Shown here in pieces: positions 1 through 11,161 of a stretch of DNA of 64,000 nucleotides. The first letter of the stretch is position 1. Each line of letters starts with the position of its first letter. Both the position numbers and the translations under genes were made by a program. Below the pieces are notes generated by a model. The model was not told the origin of the DNA. It ran no database searches and saw only the letters and a list, made by a program, of their open reading frames with translations. The stretch is from Emticicia agri. Its GTDB lineage: Bacteria > Bacteroidota > Bacteroidia > Cytophagales > Spirosomataceae. Location of the stretch: assembly GCF_004168285.1 (NCBI RefSeq), contig NZ_SEWF01000030.1:1-64000 (forward strand), read 5' to 3'.

Positions 1-30
1 AAGGGAATCTCAAAAATAAAGTTTAAAATT

Positions 31-200
31 AATTTGGAGTTGTAGAAATAAGTTCAGAATTTTGCACCCCGATTGATTGAGAGAGTAAGAAAAGAGAGTT
101 GAAGAGAAAGCATGAGGCGAAAATAAAAATCGAAAAAAATTAGGAGTTGTAAAAATAAGTTCAGAATTTTGCACCCCGATTGATTGAGAGAGTAAGAGAA
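31..200 (+). repeat. Tandem 108-bp-period repeat carrying rrn promoter-like elements
   Basis: Two direct copies start at 31 and 139 (period 108) and are nearly identical for about 62 bases before diverging into purine-rich sequence. Copy 1 contains TTTG (33-36), a 20-base spacer and GAATTTTG (57-64), which fits the Bacteroidota -33/-7 promoter except for one base. Copy 2 has TTAG in place of TTTG and the same GAATTTTG. Both point towards the 16S gene. Duplicated promoters upstream of rRNA operons are common; activity here is inferred. Confidence 0.7.
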
Positions 201-270
201 GTAAAAGAAAGAGGAGTTACGAAGAGCGACTGAGGAGATAAGGAGAGTGAAAAAAAATATGAAAAAATAT

Positions 271-301
271 TTTTTTAAATTCAAAAAGAGTCGTAACTTT
301 G
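271..301 (+). promoter_or_regulatory. Proximal rrn promoter (-7 TAACTTTG)
   Basis: TAACTTTG at 294-301 matches the Bacteroidota -7 consensus TAnnTTTG exactly. A T-rich stretch at 271-276 sits where the -33 element should be, without a clear TTG. The following bases, GCAGTCC, recur after a TAACTTTG box at 43282-43289 on the other strand. Transcription would start near 305, giving a leader of about 230 nt before the 16S rRNA. Confidence 0.65.
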
Positions 302-532
302 CAGTCCGTTTCGCCTTATAAAAAAGAAGGAGAACGGAAAAAGTAGAAAGGATAAAGTAATTAAAAGTAAAACAGTAAAACGGATTAAGTTGTTCAAAAA
401 GAGTTTAAAATTTTTAGGAGCTTAGTTTTAGTTTTAACAAGTCGGAAGGTTTTAGGACTGGATGAATAAAGTTCATTAACTTGTTGAGAATGCAAATGCG
501 AGACCAAAGTGGTCAGGCAAACAAATTCATTT

Positions 533-2033
<1,501 letters not shown>

Positions 2034-2209
2034 TTAGAGATACTTATCTTAAACAGATAAAGAATCAAAAACGACTGACACAAGGATTGAGCATTTGTAT
2101 TCTCACAAACAAGTTATGTAGAAGTGAAGGAACGGAAGTTTACAGAGTGTAGTGGTTGTAGAGAGCAAGACTACAACAGACTAAGCTGACTGCGAACTCC
2201 TGAAAAAAG

Positions 2210-2286
2210 GGGCTTGTAGCTCAGGTGGTTAGAGCGTTACACTGATAATGTAAAGGTCCGTGGTTCGAGTCCACGCAGGCCCACCA
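2210..2286 (+). tRNA. tRNA-Ile (GAT)
   Basis: A full cloverleaf can be drawn: acceptor GGGCTTG/CAGGCCC (one G-U pair), D-arm from TAGCTCAG, anticodon loop with GAT (about 2244-2246), T-arm GTGG-TTCGAGT-CCAC, and an encoded CCA tail (2284-2286). It lies in the 16S-23S spacer, the usual place, and is processed from the rRNA transcript. Confidence 0.97.
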
Positions 2287-2291
2287 AGGTT

Positions 2292-2325
2292 GAATGGCGA
2301 ATGAGTGAATGACGAATGAGTGAAT
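2292..2325 (+). repeat. Short GAATGAGTGAAT-type repeats in the 16S-23S spacer
   Basis: Between the two tRNAs the motif CGAATGAGTGAAT occurs twice in a row, and diverged versions (GCGAATGAAGAATGAGCGAAT) follow the tRNA-Ala at about 2456-2476. These are simple spacer repeats; no function is visible. Confidence 0.6.
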
Positions 2326-2369
2326 AATATTCACGATTGACCATTAACTAATTCACGATTAAAATAAAT

Positions 2370-2443
2370 GGGGGTTTAGCTCAGCTGGCTAGAGCACCTG
2401 CTTTGCAAGCAGGGGGTCAACGGTTCGAATCCGTTATCCTCCA
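2370..2443 (+). tRNA. tRNA-Ala (TGC)
   Basis: Cloverleaf with D-arm TAGCTCAG, anticodon TGC, T-arm AACGG-TTCGAAT-CCGTT and discriminator A at 2443. The acceptor stem pairs GGGGGTT with ATCCTCC; this leaves a T-T opposition at position 6/67. CCA is not encoded (CAG follows), unlike the neighbouring tRNA-Ile. Position between tRNA-Ile and 23S is standard for this spacer. Confidence 0.95.
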
Positions 2444-2680
2444 CAGAAACTAATAGCGAATGAAGAATGAGCGAATTAGTGAATAGTAAAAAGAGTAAAA
2501 ATAAAGAAATCGGCTTCGAGTCGGATATAGTTCTTTAAAACAGGTATTTTAATACCACTATTCTAAGGATAAACAAATAAATTACCTTAACAAACTAGCA
2601 CAGCTTGGTAGTTATTAAGGATTTGTTTTGAACTGGGTAAAGTTATTTGACATGATGGAAGAGAGAAGAAAAGAGATAAA

Positions 2681-5490
<2,810 letters not shown>

Positions 5491-5600
5491 ATTTTTTCAT
5501 CTCTTTTTTTCTCTCTCCATTTAAGTCATAACATATAACTTAACATTAAAGATATTAGTTGTAAAAGTTCTGAAAAGAATCAAACAACACAAGAAATTCA

Positions 5601-5665
5601 TGGCGTCCATTGGACGGGGCCGGGGTTGCGTACAACTTCAGTTCTTCTCATCGAGAACCAGTAAA
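5601..5665 (+). other. Truncated 5S rRNA-like remnant (unit 1 of 3)
   Basis: TGGCGTCCATTGGACGGG (5601-5618) is the 5' end of the adjacent 5S with one substitution. Then come 18 extra bases containing a hairpin, GTTG-CGTA-CAAC, followed by a degraded version of the 5S helix III/loop C region, after which the similarity stops short of the 3' half. The normal 5S starts 8 bases later. It has no terminator of its own. It is probably a decayed 5S copy, but the extra 18 bases align position for position with part of the insert in unit 3 (see 5856-6062). Confidence 0.7.
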
Positions 5666-5672
5666 GATTTCA

Positions 5673-5779
5673 TGGCGTCCATTGGGCGGGTGTTCACCTC
5701 TTCCCATCTCGAACAGAGTAGTTAAGCCCCGCACCGCTGATGGTACTGAGTTCATCCTCGGGAGAGTAAGTAGATGCCA
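5673..5779 (+). rRNA. rrf: 5S ribosomal RNA (unit 2 of 3, canonical)
   Basis: Normal-sized 5S rRNA of about 107 nt. The ends TGGCGTC and GATGCCA pair as helix I. The interior carries the conserved TTCACCTCTTCCCAT and CGAACAGAG segment of helix III/loop C, AAGCCC, GATGGTACTG and GGGAGAGTA. It is followed by a strong terminator at 5794. Mature ends may extend one or two bases further. Confidence 0.93.
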
Positions 5780-5793
5780 GGATTTTATTACAA

Positions 5794-5826
5794 AAGCCTC
5801 TAAGAGCAATCTTAGAGGCTTTTTTT
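5794..5826 (+). terminator. Rho-independent terminator after the canonical 5S
   Basis: A 12-bp stem (5794-5805 with 5810-5821) closes a GCAA tetraloop and runs into seven T residues. It would end the rRNA transcript before unit 3 unless read-through occurs. Confidence 0.9.
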
Positions 5827-5855
5827 ATGACCAAAAATCCAACAAACGGCCTTCT

Positions 5856-6062
5856 TGGCGTCCATTGGGTGGGACCGAGGTCGTGCACGACCGAGACGCG
5901 TAGTCTTCACCTCTTCCCATCTCGAACAGAGCAGTTAAGCCCGGGGACGCCTAGTCCGCACCGCGACTACGCGTCCCGTGATGTTACTGACAGTGCGACT
6001 GCCGGTTTATCCTCGGGAGAGTATCATTCCATGATGGAGTAGATGGACTGGCCGTCCGCCCA
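5856..6062 (+). other. Expanded 5S rRNA-like gene with hairpin inserts (unit 3 of 3)
   Basis: The 5S core is repeated here with only about four substitutions against the canonical copy, but at 207 nt it is exactly 100 nt longer. The extra sequence falls into blocks: 32 nt replacing 2 nt (5874-5905), then 14-nt inserts at 5943-5956, 5965-5978, 5991-6004, 6024-6037 and 6046-6059 (net 30 + 5 x 14). Each block is self-complementary: GTCG-TGCA-CGAC, GAC...GTC, CAGT-GCG-ACTG, TCAT-TCC-ATGA, GGAC...GTCC. No other indel is needed to align the core. It has its own terminator at 6077, so it is laid out as a complete transcription unit. Whether it enters ribosomes, acts as a separate RNA or is a decaying copy cannot be told from sequence. 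Confidence 0.8.
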
Positions 6063-6076
6063 GGATTTTATTATAA

Positions 6077-6109
6077 AAGCTCCAGATAGCAATATTTGGA
6101 GCTTTTTTT
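6077..6109 (+). terminator. Rho-independent terminator after the expanded 5S-like unit
   Basis: Stem 6077-6088 with 6093-6104 around the loop GCAA, followed by seven T residues. Loop and flanks match the terminator at 5794, but the stem bases differ (GCTCCAGATA against GCCTCTAAGA) while pairing is kept, with one G-U. The two terminators therefore come from one duplicated unit and have kept their structure. Confidence 0.9.
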
Positions 6110-6159
6110 GTGGTCAAAAATCCAACAAAACGGCTGTTTGGAGAGCCGACTCTACACAA

Positions 6160-7077
6160 TCATTCTCTATTTTTTCTCAGCGATTGCTTTAATAAGCTAA
6201 TGATATAGTCAATATCTTCTAAGTCAGACAATTTTATTTCATACGAGCCATTACCCCAATGCCCAACATTTGATACGTCTCTTGCGATTTGCTTTTGGTC
6301 TTGCAAGTCACCACTTTTAAGATTCAAGTAAATTTTTAAGCCTTTGCCCTGCAAAACTATATCACAGAAAATGTTATTGTCAATTTTGAAACCAATTGTC
6401 TGTTTTTTAGGCTGGGTTGTAACATTGTCTTCAAGTGCAATGAGCCTTTCTTTTATTTGTTCGTATAGTTCTCTTGTTTCAAAATCAACTTTTTGCAAAT
6501 GATCTTGTTCTGTAAACACCTTTACTTCTTTATTAACAGCTTCAACTGTTTGGTCATTCCTTGAAATGGTCTTAATGCTCTCCTTTGCTGAAGTTTTTTG
6601 AATTTGCTCAAATGAGATAGTATCATTCTCAAAACGTTTAATTTCCCAGAGTTCAATTGGTAAATCTTTGAAGTTTATCGCTTCTCTTTGATAATTTGTA
6701 AATTGTGGAGAAACAAAAATTACTTTTGATTACGACCAGTCTACATCTGTCCGTTTAAGAATTGTTTGCTGGGTTTCGTTAAATTCAAGGATAAAGTCAG
6801 CTTTGTTGTTAAGCATTAGCGACAAGTAGGCATATCCTTGGTCTATTACACTAAAATTCTTATCTCGTTTGTATTCGATAATTACAAAGGCTTTAGTTTC
6901 TCTATCAAATGCTAAAGTATCTATGCGAAAATTATTAAGTGAAAATTCAGAACGAATAAAGTCTAATTGCAAAAGTGATTTTAAGTTTTTCTCAACTAAT
7001 GTCTGAATGTCTTTCTCAAACTTGAAAGAAAGTTCTTTAATAAAATCCAGTCTTTGTCCTATTTTATAAAGTGGCAT
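6160..7077 (-). pseudogene. Broken DUF91/DUF5655-type nuclease-like gene (one in-frame stop)
   Basis: Read on the minus strand from 7077 there is one continuous frame of about 305 codons except for a TAA at 6730-6732. Before it lies a PD-(D/E)XK-like half (RIDTLAFD ... FVIIEYKR, about residues 52-73); after the stop the same frame goes on with SKVIFVSPQFTNYQR and a C-terminal DUF5655-like part (NVGHWGNGSYEIKLSDLED). The codon that became TAA was probably CAA (Gln), a single C-to-T change. Intact family members are usually one protein of about 300 residues that binds or cuts DNA or RNA; their role is poorly known. A downstream GTG at 6517-6519 could restart the C-terminal part alone. Sequencing error is possible. 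Confidence 0.8.
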
Positions 7078-7154
7078 TTATATTATTGATTATATTGCTT
7101 TTTTTAAGTACTTTTATTAAACAATCTGCAAACGATTTACAAAATCGTTATACA

Positions 7155-7472
7155 TTAAGCAACCGGATACTCATCAATCCCCAAAGTAGTCAGTTTAGGA
7201 TTGATAGTTTTAGGGCAGATGATGACCTGAAAGAATTTGGTTCTCATGGCATCAAAATCGCAGACAAACTTGTTTTTTATTTTTAAGGTGCGATAGACTG
7301 CCGTATAATTCACCTTTTTTTGCTCCCAACCATTAATGGCAAGATTCGTCTGTACACATTCAATCGCTCTCTTTAAGTTAGAGAAGTAAACTGTAAAGGG
7401 TTCCCGCTTCCGCACATCATTCAATGAACCGATATAATGAATGGTTACTTCGTAGATAATTGCCTGCCGCAT
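7155..7472 (-). CDS. Hypothetical protein, 105 residues
   Basis: I do not recognise a family. The predicted protein is soluble, mixed alpha/beta in appearance and basic, with no signal peptide or membrane segment. It lies upstream of the broken nuclease-like gene on the same strand, 77 bases away, so the two may once have shared a transcript. The codon use is ordinary for the window, and no convincing alternative gene overlaps it. The reading could still be a chance frame. Confidence 0.5.
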   Translation of the reverse strand: MRQAIIYEVTIHYIGSLNDVRKREPFTVYFSNLKRAIECVQTNLAINGWEQKKVNYTAVYRTLKIKNKFVCDFDAMRTKFFQVIICPKTINPKLTTLGIDEYPVA

Positions 7473-7631
7473 GAAATACTAATTTTAAACCTTAATAATT
7501 ACTCTGAATAGAGCCAATTTTTAAATTTATTCAATAAAACGCTTTTTGTGAAAAATTATCTAATAATTTTTCTGAACCACAATAACACCCCATAATTGGC
7601 GTTATTTATTTGTATTTCATTTAGTTATAGA

Positions 7632-7672
7632 GAAAAAGCCCGAACATTTGGATTTGTTGGGCTTTTTCTTTT
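7632..7672 (+). terminator. Terminator-like hairpin with no gene in front of it
   Basis: GAAAAAGCCCgAACA pairs with TGTTgGGCTTTTTC around a short loop and runs into further T residues. The genes on both sides point away from it, so it cannot end either one. It may close a short plus-strand RNA starting somewhere after 7475. Confidence 0.6.
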
Positions 7673-7768
7673 TTAGGACGATTTACAGCGCCTATATTCT
7701 ACTTCGTTTGATTTCTATTAATCTAACTCTTCAATAAATATCTCCTGCTTTATCAATAAATTCCCGAC

Positions 7769-7797
7769 TTATCCACATATTCACATATTTATCCACA
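7769..7797 (+). promoter_or_regulatory. DnaA-box cluster
   Basis: TTATCCACA occurs exactly at 7769-7777 and 7789-7797, in the same direction and 20 bases apart. A one-mismatch box (ATATTCACA) fills 7777-7785 between them. AT-rich sequence lies on both sides. Such a cluster can mark a replication origin or a DnaA-regulated promoter. dnaN is in the window but 50 kb away. Confidence 0.55.
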
Positions 7798-7939
7798 AAT
7801 GTTGATTAACTCTTACCCATGGCATAGGCACTTATATTCTTTTAAATTTATACCCATTTTTTGCTAATAAATTGAGAACTTTGCTGCCTCATTTTAAAAC
7901 GGCTTTTATTGAGCCATTTTTTAACAAAACCAATTACAA

Positions 7940-9067
7940 ATGACGCTTTTTAATGTGTATCCCCTTTACGACATTGAGCCCGTTAAAGCTCAGGGTTCTT
8001 ATCTATGGGATAAGAACGGACAACAGTATTTAGATTTATATGGTGGTCATGCCGTTATTTCAATCGGCCATACCCATCCTGTTTATGTCCGAAGGCTTAC
8101 ACAACAATTAAAGAACATTGGTTTTTATTCTAATTCGGTAAAAATTCCTTCACAAGAAGAATTAGCCGACAAATTAGGCAAAATATCGGGTCTGAAAGAT
8201 TATTATTTATTTCTCGTCAATTCGGGAGCAGAAGCCAATGAGAATGCTTTAAAATTAGCTTCTTTTTATAATGGACGGAAGAAAGTGATTGCTTTTACGA
8301 AAGGCTTTCATGGACGTACATCGGCGGCCGTAGCAGCTACAGATAATCCGGCGATTAAAGCACCAATTAATTTTGACGACCACGTGCAGATTCTACCTTT
8401 CAATGATGTAGAAGCAGTAAAAAGAGCCATTGATACCAATACCTGTGCGGTAATTGTAGAAGGTATTCAAGGCGTAGGGGGTATTCAGGTAGCAAGCGAT
8501 GAATTTCTGAAAACTATCCGTAAGGCTTGTGATAAAACCGGAGCTATCTTTATTCATGATAGTGTACAATGTGGATATGGGCGTTCGGGTAAGTTTTTCA
8601 GTTTCCAGCATAGTGGCGTGAAACCCGATATTATCTCTACAGCTAAAGGCATGGGTAATGGTTTCCCGATTGGTTCTATTCTGATTTCTCCAAGATTTCA
8701 GGCGAAACATGGGATGTTAGGTACTACTTTCGGAGGTAACCACCTGGCCTGTACAGCTGCTAATGCGGTTTTAGATGTAATCAAGAAAGAAAAACTGGTG
8801 CAGAACGCAGCCACAGTAGGCGATTATTTCTTTGAAAATCTGAAAGGTTTCAGCGGTATCAAAGAATTGCGTGGTAAAGGATTAATGATAGGCATTGAGT
8901 TTGAACAACCCGTTGAGCCTATCAGAAATGCCTTATTGTTTGATCAGAAAATATTTACAGGCGTGGCCGGGAAGCATACTATGCGTTTGCTCCCAAGCCT
9001 TGCCCTTACAACCAAAGAAGCAGACATCTTTTTAGATGCCTTAAAAAAAGTATTGGCTAAGGTTTAA
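7940..9067 (+). CDS. argD: Acetylornithine/succinylornithine aminotransferase
   Basis: Class III PLP-dependent aminotransferase of 375 residues, close to the usual ArgD length. It should transfer the amino group between N-acyl-glutamate semialdehyde and N-acyl-ornithine in arginine synthesis; Bacteroidota commonly use the succinylated intermediate. The PLP-binding GAEANE region is at about residues 94-99, the cofactor Asp is D207 in HDSVQCGYGRSG, and the Schiff-base Lys is K236 in TAKGMGNG. The usual D-E-V/I-Q is D-S-V-Q here. No other arginine gene is nearby. Its 3' end overlaps the convergent methyltransferase gene by 11 bases. Specificity for ornithine rather than another omega-amine is inferred. 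Confidence 0.85.
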   Translation: MTLFNVYPLYDIEPVKAQGSYLWDKNGQQYLDLYGGHAVISIGHTHPVYVRRLTQQLKNIGFYSNSVKIPSQEELADKLGKISGLKDYYLFLVNSGAEANENALKLASFYNGRKKVIAFTKGFHGRTSAAVAATDNPAIKAPINFDDHVQILPFNDVEAVKRAIDTNTCAVIVEGIQGVGGIQVASDEFLKTIRKACDKTGAIFIHDSVQCGYGRSGKFFSFQHSGVKPDIISTAKGMGNGFPIGSILISPRFQAKHGMLGTTFGGNHLACTAANAVLDVIKKEKLVQNAATVGDYFFENLKGFSGIKELRGKGLMIGIEFEQPVEPIRNALLFDQKIFTGVAGKHTMRLLPSLALTTKEADIFLDALKKVLAKV

Positions 9068-9860
9068 TAGCCTCAATTGCCAATAAATAGAGCTTCATGG
9101 TTTGTGCGTCGCTGGCAATCCAGGCATTATACTCCTGGATTGCCTTCAGACGTAATTCTTCGGTGCAAAATCCATCTTTTACTACCTGATTCCCACGTGT
9201 TTCAGCTACCACACTCCAGATTCCGGCATCACCGCTAAAACTATCTTCTTCCCGTCTGCTTACTTCATGCTGTTCTACTATATTTATTAATTGTAAATCG
9301 AGCTCTTTATAAATAGCCACAAGATTATCAGCAATTGCATTATCATAGCCTGCATCTTTTCTCCAATTCAGAAAAGCCTCATAAAAATCTGACATCGATT
9401 GCGGAGGCTGCGGTGTCCACTCTATTTTTGTATGGTTATAATCTAAAATAGAAATCATTCCACCCGGTTTTACCAGATTCTGCATTTGCGCTACTACTTC
9501 CGCAGGATTATTCACCCATTGCAGCGTACGGGCGGCAATTACCAGATCAAATTTTTGTTCAGCATCATAGCTATTAATATCTGCTACTTCAAACGACAGA
9601 TTGCTCAGATAGGCGTAGTTCTTCTGTGCCAGTGCTATCAGGTGTTCGCTAAAGTCGATACCCACTACACGTCCGCTTACACCTACCCGCTCGGCAACGC
9701 CTGCGGTAATTGAGCCGGAGCCACAACCTACATCGAGTACCGACATTCCTTCTTTCAGCAGGTTTAGCAGCGACGAATAGCTGTTTTGGACTGTCCGGCG
9801 ATCAAGCACTTTGTGTGCACCTTGCGGCATTTCTGCTCTTGTTTGAGATGTCTGATTCAT
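9057..9860 (-). CDS. Class I SAM-dependent methyltransferase
   Basis: A 267-residue cytosolic methyltransferase. The SAM-binding motif I VLDVGCGSGS is at about residues 41-50, followed by VVGIDFSEHLI (motif II acidic residue) and the motif IV/V region FDLVIAARTLQWVNNP. The C-terminal half is a variable substrate-binding part with no recognised signature. This UbiE/COQ5-like fold is used on many small molecules, so the substrate cannot be named. It converges on argD with an 11-base overlap. Confidence 0.85.
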   Translation of the reverse strand: MNQTSQTRAEMPQGAHKVLDRRTVQNSYSSLLNLLKEGMSVLDVGCGSGSITAGVAERVGVSGRVVGIDFSEHLIALAQKNYAYLSNLSFEVADINSYDAEQKFDLVIAARTLQWVNNPAEVVAQMQNLVKPGGMISILDYNHTKIEWTPQPPQSMSDFYEAFLNWRKDAGYDNAIADNLVAIYKELDLQLINIVEQHEVSRREEDSFSGDAGIWSVVAETRGNQVVKDGFCTEELRLKAIQEYNAWIASDAQTMKLYLLAIEAIKP

Positions 9861-9954
9861 GAGTTATTTGATAAATGGTTGATAATGCTGATTGAAATAC
9901 GAGGTATCATTTCAAAAATGAATACATTTGTTCATTCAAATACCCTTAAAATTT

Positions 9955-10437
9955 ATGGATATTGTTCTGCTGATTGTTGCTATTATTTGTCTCATAGTTG
10001 GCTTAATAGGAGCTGTATTGCCCTTACCGGGGCCTCCTTTAAGCTTTGTCGGTATATTAGTTTTACATTTTACCAAATTTGCTCAATTCAGCGAAACCCT
10101 TCTCTGGACCTTAGGTATCCTTACTTTAGTTGTTACTATTTTAGATTACCTTGTGCCTATCTGGGGTACTAAAAAATTTGGCGGTTCCAAATACGGTACA
10201 TGGGGTAGCATGATTGGGCTTATTATTGGACTGTTTTTCGGTCCTTTTGGTATTTTTATCGGTGCTTTTTTAGGTGCCTTGGCTGGTGAACTTATCGGAG
10301 GTTCTACCTCACAACAAGCTACTAAAGCAGCTTTTGGCTCTTTTTTAGGTTTCCTGATAGGTATTGTTATGAAAATCGCTCTTTGCGTGGTCATGATTTG
10401 GTATGCAGGCAAAGAATTGTGGCATTATTTCGGGTAA
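9955..10437 (+). CDS. DUF456 family membrane protein
   Basis: A small integral membrane protein of about 160 residues, with a hydrophobic N-terminus, a VLPLPGPPLSFVG turn and glycine-rich helices (GLFFGPFGIFIGAFLGALAG), typical of DUF456. It probably has four or five membrane helices. The function of the family is unknown. I chose ATG 9955 over the in-frame ATG at 9928 because the extra residues (MFIQIPLKF) precede the natural hydrophobic start and are not family-like. It is transcribed away from the methyltransferase gene. Confidence 0.85.
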   Translation: MDIVLLIVAIICLIVGLIGAVLPLPGPPLSFVGILVLHFTKFAQFSETLLWTLGILTLVVTILDYLVPIWGTKKFGGSKYGTWGSMIGLIIGLFFGPFGIFIGAFLGALAGELIGGSTSQQATKAAFGSFLGFLIGIVMKIALCVVMIWYAGKELWHYFG

Positions 10438-10439
10438 AT

Positions 10440-10469
10440 ATCGGGAACGCACCGAAGGATGTTCCCGAT
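10440..10469. terminator. Bidirectional terminator-like hairpin
   Basis: ATCGGGAAC (10440-10448) pairs perfectly with GTTCCCGAT (10461-10469) between the convergent DUF456 and GNAT genes. T-tracts are weak on both sides. Confidence 0.55.
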
Positions 10470-10476
10470 AAATCTA

Positions 10477-11001
10477 TCATTCACCACGCCTCAACTCCCA
10501 TAGCATCAATCCCTCCTTAGCCTCTACATACTGAAAACCAGCTTTTTGTAGTACTTTCTGCGAACTAAGGCCATCAATGAATGTATGAGCAATAATGGCT
10601 TTAAGGTCAGGATTCTTAAAAGCCCATTGTGCCAGACACGCTAATGCTTCGGTAGCATAGCCTTTTCCTCTATGGCTCAAATCCATTCCGTATCCTGTTT
10701 CACATTCGCCTTTTTCGTTAGGTAGGCCACTTACACCAATACCTCCTACGGCGATATTTTCTTCTTTCTGCACAATTAGCCAGTTGGTAAACCATACATA
10801 ATTGTCAGGATTTTTCTCAACAAGGGGAGTCCAATGATTTTGCAGTGCCTCATCAAATTCATTTTGGAAGAGCGGCTCTGTTTCTACTTTAGCAGCTTTT
10901 AGTCCAAGATTTTCAGCCAATACTTCGGGCTGCGTGTAAATACGTAATTGATGTATATTTAATGGAATGAGTCTTAAACGCTCAGATTCGATATAAAACA
11001 T
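10477..11001 (-). CDS. GNAT family N-acetyltransferase (RimJ/RimL-like)
   Basis: A 174-residue acetyltransferase starting FYIESERLRLIPL, the typical beginning of the RimL-like subfamily. The acetyl-CoA loop is HRGKGYATEAL at about residues 110-120, and the late motif SQKVLQKAGFQYVE is present. It should transfer acetyl from acetyl-CoA to an amine; the acceptor is unknown. It stands alone, converging on the DUF456 gene. Confidence 0.85.
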   Translation of the reverse strand: MFYIESERLRLIPLNIHQLRIYTQPEVLAENLGLKAAKVETEPLFQNEFDEALQNHWTPLVEKNPDNYVWFTNWLIVQKEENIAVGGIGVSGLPNEKGECETGYGMDLSHRGKGYATEALACLAQWAFKNPDLKAIIAHTFIDGLSSQKVLQKAGFQYVEAKEGLMLWELRRGE

Positions 11002-11161
11002 GATTTGGATAGTCTTTTTATTTGAAAAAAATAAATTAACAGAACAAGTGAAGACTTGTCTTGATGATTGCCGATTTGTTTGTCTTAAACAATATCAGGC
11101 AGTCGACTATCCAGAAGTGAAGTACTAAATTTCAGAGGCAAATAGTTAGGCTACAAATATA

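Larger units (their letters stand above)
7473..7939. other. 467-base intergenic stretch between divergent genes
   Basis: No gene is supported here. The stretch holds a terminator-like hairpin (7632-7672), a DnaA-box cluster (7769-7797) and very AT-rich DNA before the aminotransferase gene, including GAACTTTG at 7876-7883, which resembles a -7 box without a clear -33 partner. Confidence 0.6.

Noticed and set aside
5610-6042. Open frames of 64-97 codons across the 5S array
   Set aside because: They run through 5S copies, terminators and hairpins. The RNA explanation accounts for every part of the sequence.
5601-6062. CRISPR-like array (three repeated segments)
   Set aside because: The repeats are 5S rRNA sequence of different lengths, with no constant repeat/spacer pattern and no cas gene.
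6160-6519. Independent 119-residue gene starting at GTG 6519
   Set aside because: It is the in-frame C-terminal part of the broken gene 6160-7077. A restart is possible but not needed.
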